A stretch of 64,000 bases of DNA from Haloferax sp. Q22 (GTDB lineage Archaea; Halobacteriota; Halobacteria; Halobacteriales; Haloferacaceae). The notes below the pieces were generated by a model. The model ran no database searches, was not told the DNA's origin, and was given only the letters and a program-made list of their open reading frames with translations. Shown here one piece after another: positions 44,485-53,163 of the stretch. The position numbers were made by a program, and so were the translations under genes. Position 1 is the first letter of the stretch; each line of letters starts with the position of its first letter. Location: contig NZ_LOEP01000037.1 of the NCBI RefSeq assembly GCF_001482285.1, forward strand, positions 1-64,000, in the 5' to 3' direction.

Positions 44485-45513
44485 TCAGTTAAACTGCGGG
44501 ATGACTTCGTCCGCGAACAGTTCCATGCCGTCGGTGTCGGGGAAGTCGATGAACCAGCCCTGGAACTTCGTCACGCCCGCGTCGATGCGGCGCTCGATAG
44601 CTTCCGCGCACTCCTCGGGCGTCCCCATGATGAAGTACTCGCGGGCGTCTTCCTCCGTCACGATGGGCGCTTGGTCCTGGTACTCCGCTTCGAACTGGAT
44701 GGGCGTCATCAGGTCGAGCAGGCGGTCGAACTTCTCCTCGTCGCGCGTGCAGATGACGTGGCCGTCCCACGAGTACTCGATTTCGTCGGGGTCGCGGCCG
44801 ACGGTCTCGCAGTGGTCTTCGATGACGCCGATTTTGTGTTCGAGCGTCTCCACGTCGCCGTTGAACACGTCGGTGTTCCACACGTCGGCGTGTTTGGCGA
44901 CGAGTTTGAGCGTGACCTCCTCGCCCTGTCCGCCGACGAGGATGGGCGGATGGGGGTCCTGTACGGGACCGGGGACGCAGTAGGCGTCCTCGATTTGGTA
45001 GTGCTTGCCGTCGAAGCTCGCGCCGTCGCTGCCGGCAGCCCACATGCGCTTCATGAGGCGGATGGACTCGTCGAGGCGCATCAGGCGCTCGAAACCGTCG
45101 CGGTACTCCCAGCCGTAGGCGTCGTACTCCGGCTCGTGCCAGCCCGCGCCGAGGCCGAGTTCCAGCCGCCCGTCGGAAATCACGTCGAGCGTGGCCGCCA
45201 TCTTGGCGACGAGCGCCGGGTTGCGGTAGTCGTTACAGAGGACGAGCGAGCCGAGGTTGATGTCCTCGGTGAAACCAGCGATGGCCGACAGCAGCGTCCA
45301 GCACTCGTACTCGGCGTGGTCGCGGCCCAACAGCAGGTGGTCGGGTGCCCACACCGCGTCGAAGCCGAGTTCCTCCGCCTTTTGGACGCCCATCTTGGTC
45401 GTCTCCCAGTCGAGCGACTCGTACTGCGGCGTGTCGCGGTGCGTCGGCTCGGTCCCCTCGTCGGGCGCGCCGGCGAAGACGGGGACGTTGTACTCGAAAC
45501 TGATGTCAGACAT
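44485..45513 (-). CDS. LLM-class flavin/F420-dependent oxidoreductase
   Basis: The protein is 342 residues from ATG 45513 (MSDISFEYNVPVF); the longer in-frame sequence overlaps the dehydratase gene. The LLM barrel shows 'GFDAVWAPDHLLLGRDHAEYECWTLLSAIAGFTEDINLGSLVLCNDYRNPALVAKMAATLDVISDGRLELGLGAGWHEPE' and 'PVQDPHPPILVGGQG'. It is related to the LLM gene at 26369. No LLM step is known in the rhamnose pathway, so it may oxidize a side product or a methylated or modified sugar. It starts 2 bases after the dehydratase stop, so it is surely in that operon. Confidence 0.86.
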   Translation of the reverse strand: MSDISFEYNVPVFAGAPDEGTEPTHRDTPQYESLDWETTKMGVQKAEELGFDAVWAPDHLLLGRDHAEYECWTLLSAIAGFTEDINLGSLVLCNDYRNPALVAKMAATLDVISDGRLELGLGAGWHEPEYDAYGWEYRDGFERLMRLDESIRLMKRMWAAGSDGASFDGKHYQIEDAYCVPGPVQDPHPPILVGGQGEEVTLKLVAKHADVWNTDVFNGDVETLEHKIGVIEDHCETVGRDPDEIEYSWDGHVICTRDEEKFDRLLDLMTPIQFEAEYQDQAPIVTEEDAREYFIMGTPEECAEAIERRIDAGVTKFQGWFIDFPDTDGMELFADEVIPQFN

Positions 45514-45515
45514 CG

Positions 45516-46721
45516 TTACTCGATGGCGAAGTGTTCGAGCGCCTCGCGGTTCAGTTGGGTGCTGACACCGGGTTCGTCGGGGAGCGGGATCGACCCGTTC
45601 TCCGGCGACGGCGGGTTCTGGAAGATGGCGTCGGCGTAGGTCGACTCGCGTTTCTCCTGGCGCTCCTCGAACCACTCGGGGGTCGGGAAGTACTCCGCCA
45701 TCGGCATGTTCGTGTGGCCGGCGATGGCGTGGAGCGTCGGGTTCGTTCCGGCGTGCGGGATGACGGGAACGTCGTGGACTTCGGCCATGTCGGCGACCTT
45801 CTGGAGTTCCGTGATACCGCCGACGCGACCCACGTCGGGCTGGAGGATGTCGACCGCACCTTCTTCGAGGAGGTCCTCGTGGCCCCAGCGGGTGAACTCG
45901 TGTTCGCCGCCCGAAATCGGCATCGGCGCGGCCTCGCGGACCTCGGCGTAGCCGGAGATGTCGTCGGCGATGACCGGCTCCTCGACCCACGCCATGTCGT
46001 ACTTGCCGAGGCGCTGGGTCATCTCCTTGGCGTACTTGACCGACCAGCCCATGTAGGCGTCGCCCGCGATTTCGATGTCGTCGCCGACGGCGTCGCGGAC
46101 CGTCGCGACGATTTCCTCGTTCTTCTTCATGCCCGCGCGGCCGTCCTCGGGGCCGTGGAGGAAGCGGAGTTTCATCGCGTCGAAGCCCTCCTCGACGTAC
46201 TGGATGGCCTCGCGCTCGAGTTTCTCCATGTCGACGGGGTGGAGGTTCGACGCGTAGGCGGGAATCTCGTCTTTAGTGGGGCCGCCGAGCAGTTCGTACA
46301 CCGGCTTGCCGGCGTCCTTCCCGGCGATGTCCCACAGCGCCTGGTCGACCGCGCTGATGGCCATGACCGCGACGCCCTTCCGGCCGAACGGGAGCGTAGC
46401 GCGGTACATCTGTTCCCAGAGGAGTTCGCGCTGCATCGGGTTCTCGCCGACCACGATTTTCGAGAGCGTCTCCTCGACGACGGTGGCGATGGCACCCGTG
46501 CCCCAGTTACCGACGCCGACGCCGGTGATGCCGGCGTCCGTCTCGACCTCGACGACCACGTCACCCACGGGGCCCATCCACTTGCGGCGGGCCTGCGGGT
46601 TCTCCCCGTCGACGTTGCGGTACTCGTCGTACTTCGACATGATGGTGACGAGCGGGAATTCGATGAACTCGCCCCACGACTCGTTGCTGATTTTCGTCGC
46701 TGAGATGTCTGTAATCTCCAT
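45516..46721 (-). CDS. Enolase-superfamily acid-sugar dehydratase, probable L-rhamnonate dehydratase
   Basis: The protein is 401 residues. Metal ligands are Asp221 ('AGDAYMGWSV'), Glu247 ('WVEEPV') and Glu273 ('SGGEHEF'), with catalytic His323 ('VIPHAGTNP'), the mandelate-racemase-type set. Blocks 'LHGPEDGRAGMKKNEEIV', 'DILQPDVGRVGGITEL' and the C-terminal 'NGSIPLPDEPGVSTQLNREAL' align well with bacterial L-rhamnonate dehydratase. It would convert L-rhamnonate to 2-keto-3-deoxy-L-rhamnonate. Other deoxy-sugar acids (L-fuconate) remain possible. It is first in a pair with the LLM gene. Confidence 0.86.
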   Translation of the reverse strand: MEITDISATKISNESWGEFIEFPLVTIMSKYDEYRNVDGENPQARRKWMGPVGDVVVEVETDAGITGVGVGNWGTGAIATVVEETLSKIVVGENPMQRELLWEQMYRATLPFGRKGVAVMAISAVDQALWDIAGKDAGKPVYELLGGPTKDEIPAYASNLHPVDMEKLEREAIQYVEEGFDAMKLRFLHGPEDGRAGMKKNEEIVATVRDAVGDDIEIAGDAYMGWSVKYAKEMTQRLGKYDMAWVEEPVIADDISGYAEVREAAPMPISGGEHEFTRWGHEDLLEEGAVDILQPDVGRVGGITELQKVADMAEVHDVPVIPHAGTNPTLHAIAGHTNMPMAEYFPTPEWFEERQEKRESTYADAIFQNPPSPENGSIPLPDEPGVSTQLNREALEHFAIE

Positions 46722-46905
46722 GATTTGTTTGGTACGACCTCACATCCAATCGGCACGGGTAAAATAGTTTCTGTCGTTGAGCGACCGGTGGCCCGGAGAG
46801 GTCGCTGTTTCGTCGGTCGGCCCCGCCGTCAGTCGGTCAAAGAAGCCTCGAATCGGTCGGTGATGAGACGGCGACGCCTCGGTGGGGAGCTTCTTTCGCG
46901 TCGTT

Positions 46906-47940
46906 TCAGCCGTCGAACTGGAAGACCGGCTTGCAGGTCTCGGAGTCGAGGAAGGCCTCGAACGCCTCGGCCGGCTCATCGACGCTGTAGGAGGTGTCGA
47001 GAATCTTGTCGACCGCGATCTCGCCGCGCTCCATCAGGCGGAGCGCCTGCTCGAAGTTGGTCCACGTCGAGCCGTAGGAGGTGTTGATGTCGATTTCACC
47101 GCGGACAGTCGAGGTGAGGCTGAGTTCGCTCGGCGAGTTCGGGATGCCGACGACGACGATTTGGCCGCCCTTGCGGACCACGTCGTTCCCGGAGACAACG
47201 CCGCTGTGGTGGCCCGTCGCGTCGAAGACCACGTCGAAGCCGATGCCGTCGGTCTGGCTCTCGACCCGCTCGTCGAGGCCGCCTTCCTCCTGGAGGTTCA
47301 CCGTGTCGATGCCGAGGTCTTCGAGTAGCGGGAGGCGATACGCCGCGTCCTGTCCGAGGCCGGAGACGACGACGTTCGCGCCGAGGGAGTCGGCGACGGC
47401 GGCGACGAGCATGCCGATGGGGCCCGGCCCTTCGACGAGGACGTTGTCGCCGGGCGTCGTCACCGACTGGTCGAGGACCGCGCGCGTGGCGATGCTCGTT
47501 GGCTCGGTGATGGCGGCGTGCCGGAGGGGAACGCCCTCGGGCACCGCGTGGACGTGTTCGGGCGTGACGGTGACGTACTCCGTGTACGCGCCGTCGCGGT
47601 GCATGCCCGTAATAGAGAAGTTCTGGCAGACGTTGGGCTGGCCGTTCTGACACTGGAAGCAGTGGCCGCAGTCGTGAATCGGCTCCTCGACGACCTTGTC
47701 GCCGACCTCGAACGTCTCGACGTTCTCGCCGACTTCCGTGACCGTCCCGGAGTACTCGTGGCCCATGATGCGCGGGATGGGAATCCACTCGTAGCCGCCG
47801 TCGTACTTGTAGGCGTGGGCGTCGCTACCACAGAGACCCGCGGTGTGGACCTTGATGAGCAGTTCGTCTGCACTGGGAGTGGGAACCTCCCGCTCTTGTG
47901 TCTCTACCGAGCGCGGCCCGGTCTGAATAATGGCTTTCAT
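46906..47940 (-). CDS. Zinc-dependent alcohol/polyol dehydrogenase
   Basis: The protein is 344 residues from ATG 47940 (MKAIIQTGPRSVE). It is a medium-chain dehydrogenase: catalytic zinc site 'GLCGSDAH' and 'GHEYSG', structural zinc set 'CGHCFQCQNGQPNVC', and a nucleotide domain with 'EGPGPIGMLVAAVADSLGANVVV'. It is similar to threonine/sorbitol dehydrogenases. In this locus it may oxidize L-rhamnose, L-fucose or a related sugar, or handle lactaldehyde. It is a single gene with its own promoter carrying an imperfect palindrome. Confidence 0.87.
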   Translation of the reverse strand: MKAIIQTGPRSVETQEREVPTPSADELLIKVHTAGLCGSDAHAYKYDGGYEWIPIPRIMGHEYSGTVTEVGENVETFEVGDKVVEEPIHDCGHCFQCQNGQPNVCQNFSITGMHRDGAYTEYVTVTPEHVHAVPEGVPLRHAAITEPTSIATRAVLDQSVTTPGDNVLVEGPGPIGMLVAAVADSLGANVVVSGLGQDAAYRLPLLEDLGIDTVNLQEEGGLDERVESQTDGIGFDVVFDATGHHSGVVSGNDVVRKGGQIVVVGIPNSPSELSLTSTVRGEIDINTSYGSTWTNFEQALRLMERGEIAVDKILDTSYSVDEPAEAFEAFLDSETCKPVFQFDG

Positions 47941-47969
47941 AGTTGCAAATGACCGTGTGGGATCGTCTC

Positions 47970-47986
47970 GTTTACACCATGTGAAC
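47970..47986. promoter_or_regulatory. Imperfect palindrome upstream of the zinc dehydrogenase
   Basis: GTTtACAccATGTgAAC keeps seven of eight arm pairs. It lies between an ATATTAAT element (47993-48000) and the dehydrogenase start, a place where a repressor could act. Confidence 0.35.
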
Positions 47987-48123
47987 ACACCGATTAATAT
48001 GTTTGGGTGCGGGCGGAGAATTTCGGCCGTAGCGCGGCTGCAGCCGCGGCTACACCGGGCAAGCTGTTGGCTATATCCGGCGACATGCCTTGTGTCCGCC
48101 ATCACGAACAGTAAGACGACGGC

Positions 48124-48993
48124 TCACCCGAGGTCGACGTGCCGCCGGAACGACTTCCCGGTCAGCCACGACCGGTCGGCCGTCGACAGCGAGTCGACCT
48201 GTTTGAGCCAGTTGCACGCCTCCGCGTAGCTGGCAACGTCGCTGACGTTCGGGTAGTCGGAGCCCCAGACGACCCGCTCGCGACCGAAGGTGTCGAGGAG
48301 CCACCGGACGTGGTCGTGCATGTCGGCGTAGGGGAACGCCGAGTCGGACATGTGGACGATTTCCGAGACCTTCACCGCGACCGAGTCGTGTTCCGCGAGG
48401 TCGGCGAACCGGCTGAACGTGCCCTCGTCGGTGGGCGTCTCCGGGCCCGCGTGGGCGAAGTGGTCGAACAGGTAGGTGAGTTCGGGATACGACTCGACGA
48501 GTTCGAGCGCCTGGTCGAGCTGGCCGTGGTCGCAGAGAATCTGAACCGTGGCGTCGTGTTCGACCGCGACCTCCCAAAAGGCGGTCTCCTCGACGCTCTC
48601 TCGGAGCCACGTCACGCTCGGGTCGAACGTCTCCCACATCCGGTCGTACGGGCAGGCCGCGCCGAGTCGGAAGCCGAAGACGCCGTCGGTCTCCATGCAG
48701 CGGTCGAGGCGGTCGACGGCGTCGTCGGCGAACGGGTCGAGCATCACGATGCCGTGGAGTCGGTCGTACTCCGCGGCGACCCGTCGGGTGTACCAGTTGT
48801 CCGTCCAGTCGCAGATAGGGTAGCCCACGACGACGGCCTCGTCAACGCCGTTTCGGTCCATGTCGGCGAGCAGGCGTTCGGCGGTGTAGACGGTGTGTAC
48901 GTCGAAACTGTCCACGAGGTCCAAGATGGGGCCGTTGGTCCACGGGTGTTCCGGACTCGCCGCACCCCACGCGTGGGTATGAGTATCTATCAT
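48124..48993 (-). CDS. Amidohydrolase-family lactonase, probable sugar-acid lactonase
   Basis: The protein is 289 residues with a TIM-barrel amidohydrolase of the COG3618/PF04909 type: 'MIDTHTHAWG' (HxH metal motif), 'FGFRLGAACPYDRMW', 'YLFDHFAHAGPE' and 'RVVWGSDYPNVSD' with the catalytic Asp. The group includes L-rhamnono- and L-fucono-lactonases, which open the lactone made by sugar dehydrogenases. It is divergent from the mutarotase gene, sharing a 79-base promoter region. Alternative: a decarboxylase of the same fold. Confidence 0.84.
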   Translation of the reverse strand: MIDTHTHAWGAASPEHPWTNGPILDLVDSFDVHTVYTAERLLADMDRNGVDEAVVVGYPICDWTDNWYTRRVAAEYDRLHGIVMLDPFADDAVDRLDRCMETDGVFGFRLGAACPYDRMWETFDPSVTWLRESVEETAFWEVAVEHDATVQILCDHGQLDQALELVESYPELTYLFDHFAHAGPETPTDEGTFSRFADLAEHDSVAVKVSEIVHMSDSAFPYADMHDHVRWLLDTFGRERVVWGSDYPNVSDVASYAEACNWLKQVDSLSTADRSWLTGKSFRRHVDLG

Positions 48994-49072
48994 TACAATC
49001 GACGACGGGCGTTCCCGTACTAAATCTTACCCGCCGAAAAGCTAAGACGGGTGCCATCGAATCGGAGGCCGT

Positions 49073-49375
49073 ATGGCGCGAATCGCGTTCCACCTAGAGA
49101 TTAAAGACGGCAAGCGAGAGGAGTACCGAACGAAACACGAGAACGTCCCCGAGGCGCTCGAATCCGCCTATCTGGACTCTGACGCCGGCCTTCAGACGTA
49201 CAGCGTCTTCGAGAAGGACGGCCACGTCTTCGGCTTCATGGAAGTCGACGACCCGGAAGCCATCCAGGAAGTAATGGACAACAGCGAGGCGCAAGCCGAC
49301 TGGGCGGAGGTCATGAGCGGCATCACCGTCGAGACCGACGACAGTTGGATGGACGAAGTCTACCGGATGGTCTGA
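49073..49375 (+). CDS. rhaM: L-rhamnose mutarotase
   Basis: The protein is 100 residues, the usual length of RhaM/RhaU. The sequence 'FHLEIKDGKREEYRTKHENVPEALESAYLDSDAGLQTYSVFEKDGHVFGFMEVDDPEA' and the C-terminal 'WMDEVYRMV' match the family, with the catalytic His in 'KHENV' and the Tyr and Trp of the sugar pocket. It interconverts alpha and beta L-rhamnose. GGAGG 5 bases before the ATG (49064-49068) is a good ribosome site. It is the clearest evidence that the locus handles L-rhamnose. Confidence 0.88.
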   Translation: MARIAFHLEIKDGKREEYRTKHENVPEALESAYLDSDAGLQTYSVFEKDGHVFGFMEVDDPEAIQEVMDNSEAQADWAEVMSGITVETDDSWMDEVYRMV

Positions 49376-49916
49376 CGTTCGAGGGCGAAGAATATCCGGC
49401 CATGGCGGAGGATCCGCCATCCACAACGAATTTCTCACCGAGAATACTGCTGGACGAATTACCCCAATCTCGCAGTTACCGCGAGGTAGCGGCGCACAAA
49501 TAGCCGCATCTCGGCGAAATCGTTCACTCCGGTCCATCCGGATACTCATCCGCCACTGGCGGAAACCCGGTACGGCCCGAGTCGACCGTCGAGGGTCACC
49601 CGCTAACAGAGTAGTACGACGACTCGATGTACGCGATTGCCGTCTAAGCGGGTTGTACGGCCCCAACCATTACATCCATAAACTTGTAATTTAAAATTGT
49701 TTCTACGCGGAGTGCCACGGATATATCTCGGAGCGCAGCTTCGACCGGCCGGACTGAACGACCACCGCGGGAGAGGGCAATGAAAAACACGGTACTGTTC
49801 CATTTAGGCCTCTACGCGCCGTATCCAGTCGATTCAGTTCTGGAACCGGTGTCAGAAGACCGTCCGGCCATGCCGGATGCCTTTCCGGCGTGAGCGACTG
49901 GTCGACCGACTGCGGT
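49376..49916. promoter_or_regulatory. Convergent gene-free interval holding four TCCG-N7-CGGA palindromes
   Basis: No convincing gene is seen in 541 bases between two converging genes. Palindromes occur at 49395-49409 (TCCGGCCATGGCGGA), 49528-49542 (TCCGGTCCATCCGGA), 49549-49563 (TCCGCCACTGGCGGA) and 49863-49877 (TCCGGCCATGCCGGA). A further inverted repeat ATGGCGG/CCGCCAT spans 49402-49420. An AT-rich stretch near 49675-49700 could be a promoter for an unrecognized RNA. Convergent gaps are usually short, so this one is odd. Confidence 0.55.
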
Positions 49917-51014
49917 TCACCACGACGTGATTGGAACCTCACGGAGCGGTCCCGGAAGCGGGATATCAACCGTCGAATCGGTGTAGTGCGAGAGGTAGAA
50001 CCCGACGATGATTTCGAGCGAACGGGTCGCCGCGACGCCGGGCGAGTAGTTCTCCGTCGTCCCGTCGAGGAGGTCCTGCACGTGGGCCGCCGCGTTGGCG
50101 AACGACCCCTTGTAGTCCGATTCCCACGTCCACGCGCCCTCGATGCCGGGGAGCGGTCGCTCGACGTGTTCGCCGTCTTCGAGCGACCAGTAGCGCCACT
50201 CGCCGTCGTCGTTGTTCATGTAGAGCTTGCCCTCGGTGCCGATGAAGCTCAGCGTCATCGACGAGATGTCGCGCGGAATCGTGCAGTCCACGGTGACGAA
50301 CGTGCCGTCGTCCATGACGACGTGCCCGCCGCCGCCGGCGTCGACGACCGACTCCGTGGCGTCCAGCGCGTCGAGCGCCTCGTTCTCGCCGGTGATGTGC
50401 CCGCTCACCCGCGACGCCCGCGCGTCGAGGAGGTAGACGAGCGTGTCGAGGACGTGCGTGGAGTTCCGCATGAGTTCCATCCGGTACTGCGCGCTCACGG
50501 ACTTCACGTCGCCGAGGATGCCCTCCTCGCGGACGAGGTCGCGGAGTTGTCGAAGCTTGTCCGTGAACCGAAAGGAGTGGTTGATGACGAGTTCCGTCTC
50601 GGTCTCGTCGCAGACGGCAACCATCTCCTCGGCGTCGCTGACGGACGACGCGATGGGTTTCTCGCACCTGATGACAGACGGGTCGGCGGCGGAGCGCGCG
50701 GCGTCGACGACGTGGTCGCGGTGGAGGAACGACGGCGTGCAGACCGACACGACGTCGAGGTCCTCGGCTTCGAGCATCGCCTCGTGGCCGACGTACCGGC
50801 GGTCCGCGGGGATGTCCCACGCCTCGCCGAAGGTGTCCAGTTTCGACTCGTCCACGTCGGCGACGGCGATGAGTTCGATGTCGTCGGTCGCGGCGTAGCC
50901 ACCCGCGTGACTCGCGTCGATTTTCTCTCTGCCGATGGCCTCCTCGTCGTGCATGCCGAGGATGCCCATCCCTGCGATGCCGCCCGTGCCGATGATGCCT
51001 GCGTGGTAGGTCAT
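49917..51014 (-). CDS. Gfo/Idh/MocA-family oxidoreductase
   Basis: The protein is 365 residues with Rossmann start 'AGIIGTGGIAGMGILGMH', 'VSVCTPSFLHRDHVVDAARS', the catalytic 'CEKPIASS' (EKP motif) and 'HVLDTLVYLLD' in the substrate domain. These NAD(P)-dependent enzymes act on sugars, inositols or sugar nucleotides. Placed next to the GH105 gene, 100 bases upstream in the same direction, it may process the sugar released by that enzyme or a modified uronate. Confidence 0.87.
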   Translation of the reverse strand: MTYHAGIIGTGGIAGMGILGMHDEEAIGREKIDASHAGGYAATDDIELIAVADVDESKLDTFGEAWDIPADRRYVGHEAMLEAEDLDVVSVCTPSFLHRDHVVDAARSAADPSVIRCEKPIASSVSDAEEMVAVCDETETELVINHSFRFTDKLRQLRDLVREEGILGDVKSVSAQYRMELMRNSTHVLDTLVYLLDARASRVSGHITGENEALDALDATESVVDAGGGGHVVMDDGTFVTVDCTIPRDISSMTLSFIGTEGKLYMNNDDGEWRYWSLEDGEHVERPLPGIEGAWTWESDYKGSFANAAAHVQDLLDGTTENYSPGVAATRSLEIIVGFYLSHYTDSTVDIPLPGPLREVPITSW

Positions 51015-51114
51015 GGTGTCTTCTGTCGCTCGCGTTCGTTCGTCAATGTTCGCCGGAGCGCATAACTGTGGTGCCGGGGCCGAAAGCGTCGAAAGGACGC
51101 TGGGGTCGAAGGTC

Positions 51115-52182
51115 TCAGTCGAGCGCGGCCGCGGCCATGAGGAACCAACCCTGCCCGTAGGGCGTGTCCGTCAGGGGTGCTTCGGGACCGCCCGGCGGCC
51201 CGGCGACGCGGTTGACTGCGCCGTCCTCGCCGACGACGCGGGAGACGGCCGCGAGCCCGTCTTCGGCGGGTTGGCGGTAGGTCTCCTCGTCGAGGATACC
51301 GAGGTCGATGCCGCGGGCGAACGCGTAGGCGAACATGAGCGTCCCCGACGACTCAAGCGGCGTGTGCGGGTCGTCGACGAGATTGTGCCAGAAACCGCTG
51401 CCGTCCTGCAGCGGGAGAAGCGCCTCGCAGTGCGACCGGAACAGGTCGATGAGGTCGTCGCGCTTCGGGTGGTCCTCGGGGAGCCGTTCGAGCACGTCAG
51501 CCGACGCGGCGGCGGCCCAGCCGTTGCCGCGCGCCCAGAACGCGCCCTGCGGGTAGTGGTTCGGCTGTTCGACCCAGATGTGACGGAACAGGCCCGTGTG
51601 GCCGTCGCGGAGGTGCGCGGCGTGAATCAGAATCTGGTCGACCGCCTCGTCGAAGGCGTCGTCGTCGCCCGCGGCCGCGCCGTAGCGGGCGAGGAACGGG
51701 CACATCATGTAGACGGAGTCGATCCACAGCGACTTGATGCCCGCGAGTTCGGGGTCGTGGTGGGGGATGCCGCCGTCTTCGGTCCGCTCGAAGGACAGAA
51801 GCGACTCGTAGGCGCGTTCGGCCGCGTCGAGGTAGCGGTTCTCGCCTGTACTGTCGTAAAAGTCGAGGACGCCGTGGCCGATGGCGGTGCTGTTGTTCGT
51901 GTTCATGCACTTCTTGACGGTCAGCTCCCAGCTCGCCTCGTACTCGCGGCCGTGGCTGAAAACCTCAATCGGGTAGCTCGGGCCGTAGCTCAACTGCCCG
52001 GCGTCGTTCTGGGTCGCCACCGCGGTGTCGACGAAGTGCTTCGCGCGCTCGATCGACTCGTCTCCACCCTCGGCGAGCAGGCCGTTGATGGCGACGCCGG
52101 CAATCCACGACTGTCCGTCGATGTCCAACGACCGGAGATACGACGCGGCGCGCTGGACTGGTGTAGGCTCGTCTGTTGGCAT
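51115..52182 (-). CDS. GH105/GH88-type unsaturated uronyl hydrolase
   Basis: The protein is 355 residues from ATG 52182 (MPTDEPTPVQRAA). It is an (alpha/alpha)6-barrel glycoside hydrolase: 'IDSVYMMCPFLARYGA' carries the probable catalytic Asp (equivalent to the YteR 'DxxYM' Asp), 'WVEQPNHYPQGAFWARGNGWAAAASADVL' is the family signature, and it closes with 'DTPYGQGWFLMAAAAL'. The family removes the unsaturated uronic acid left at oligosaccharide ends by polysaccharide lyases, for example unsaturated galacturonosyl-rhamnose. There is no signal peptide, so it works inside the cell on imported oligosaccharides. This strongly implies lyase-generated substrates. Confidence 0.87.
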   Translation of the reverse strand: MPTDEPTPVQRAASYLRSLDIDGQSWIAGVAINGLLAEGGDESIERAKHFVDTAVATQNDAGQLSYGPSYPIEVFSHGREYEASWELTVKKCMNTNNSTAIGHGVLDFYDSTGENRYLDAAERAYESLLSFERTEDGGIPHHDPELAGIKSLWIDSVYMMCPFLARYGAAAGDDDAFDEAVDQILIHAAHLRDGHTGLFRHIWVEQPNHYPQGAFWARGNGWAAAASADVLERLPEDHPKRDDLIDLFRSHCEALLPLQDGSGFWHNLVDDPHTPLESSGTLMFAYAFARGIDLGILDEETYRQPAEDGLAAVSRVVGEDGAVNRVAGPPGGPEAPLTDTPYGQGWFLMAAAALD

Positions 52183-52320
52183 GAGTACAGTACCCACACG
52201 AATACGTGCGAGGATGAAAAATGTATCCCATGGCGTCGCGCCACCACCTGACGGCGGCCGTGCGCGCCGGTCGGTCAGCCGGTCCGAAACCGAGGAGCGC
52301 TCGTTCGTCGCAACAGACTC

Positions 52321-52347
52321 GTTCCCCAGGCGGGAACAGATATATAC
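52321..52347 (+). promoter_or_regulatory. IclR promoter with palindrome and TATA box
   Basis: GTTCCCC-agg-CGGGAAC (52321-52337) is an inverted repeat followed at once by GATATATAC (TATA box, about 52339-52347), 24-32 bases before the leaderless ATG at 52371. Similar 17-base sites recur at 56913, 57067 and 57132. Confidence 0.6.
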
Positions 52348-52370
52348 GGCTCGGGTCCGACTGTCACACC

Positions 52371-53144
52371 ATGAGCCCCCAACCGAACAAACGCCCCGGC
52401 CGAACAATCCGCTCGGTCCAGATAGCGTTCAATATCATCGACCTCCTGCAGGAGGAGGCGGGCATCGGGGTGACGCGAATCGCCGACGAGCTCGGCCACT
52501 CGAAGAGCACGGTCCACAGCCACCTCCGAACGCTCGAAGAGCGGCGCGTCATCGTCCGCGAGGGCGACGGCTACCGTCTCGGTCTGCGCTTCCTCGACGT
52601 CGCCTCACACGTCCGCGACCAGATAGGCAACTTCGACATCGTCCAAAAGGAGGTCGACTCGCTGGCCGAGGAGACGGGCGAAATCGTCCAGTTCGGCGTC
52701 GAGGAGTACGGGATGGTCTCGTACCTCCACAAGGCGCAGGGCGAACACGCCGTCGAGACGCTGTCGAGGGTGGGAACCCAACAGCCGATGTACTCCACGT
52801 CGCTCGGCAAGACGATTCTCGCGTACCTCCCTCCCGAGCGCATCGAGGAAATCGCGGCGGCGATGGAGTACGAACCCAAGACGTCGAACACCATCACCGG
52901 ACCCGAAGAGCTGTTCGAGGAACTCGAGACCATCCGCGAGCAAGGGTACGGCATCGACGACGAGGAGAACATCAACGGCCTGCGCTGCGTCTCCGCACCG
53001 GTCAAGAACGACGAGACAATCCTCGGCGCGATCAGCATCACCGGCCCGTCGAGCCGGTTTACCGAGGACCGCCTGCACGGCGAACTCGCGGACTACGTCC
53101 GGAGCGCCGCGAACGTCATCGAACTGAACACGAAGTTCTCCTGA
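52371..53144 (+). CDS. IclR-family regulator (uronate half of the locus)
   Basis: The protein is 257 residues from ATG 52371; in-frame upstream codons precede the promoter and are rejected. Winged helix 'RSVQIAFNIIDLLQEEAGIGVTRIADELGHSKSTVHSHLRTLEERRVIVREGDGYRLGLRFLDVASHVRD', then effector domain 'EIVQFGVEEYGMVSYLHKAQGEHAVETLSRVGTQQPMYSTSLGKTILAYLPPERI' and 'GLRCVSAPVKNDETILGAISITGP'. It is divergent from the GH105 gene. The palindrome abutting its TATA box suggests autoregulation. Confidence 0.9.
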   Translation: MSPQPNKRPGRTIRSVQIAFNIIDLLQEEAGIGVTRIADELGHSKSTVHSHLRTLEERRVIVREGDGYRLGLRFLDVASHVRDQIGNFDIVQKEVDSLAEETGEIVQFGVEEYGMVSYLHKAQGEHAVETLSRVGTQQPMYSTSLGKTILAYLPPERIEEIAAAMEYEPKTSNTITGPEELFEELETIREQGYGIDDEENINGLRCVSAPVKNDETILGAISITGPSSRFTEDRLHGELADYVRSAANVIELNTKFS

Positions 53145-53163
53145 GCGCGTGGGGGCCCGCGGC

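Noticed and set aside
45516-46721. Enolase-family gene as glucarate or galactarate dehydratase
   Set aside because: The GPEDGRAG block and the C-terminal NGSIPLPDEPG fit L-rhamnonate dehydratase better, and the mutarotase supports rhamnose; not fully excluded.
49603-49803. A 66-codon minus-strand frame in the convergent gap
   Set aside because: It is Arg/Cys/Trp-rich, unlike haloarchaeal proteins, and interrupted by the AT-rich stretch; an RNA gene cannot be excluded.
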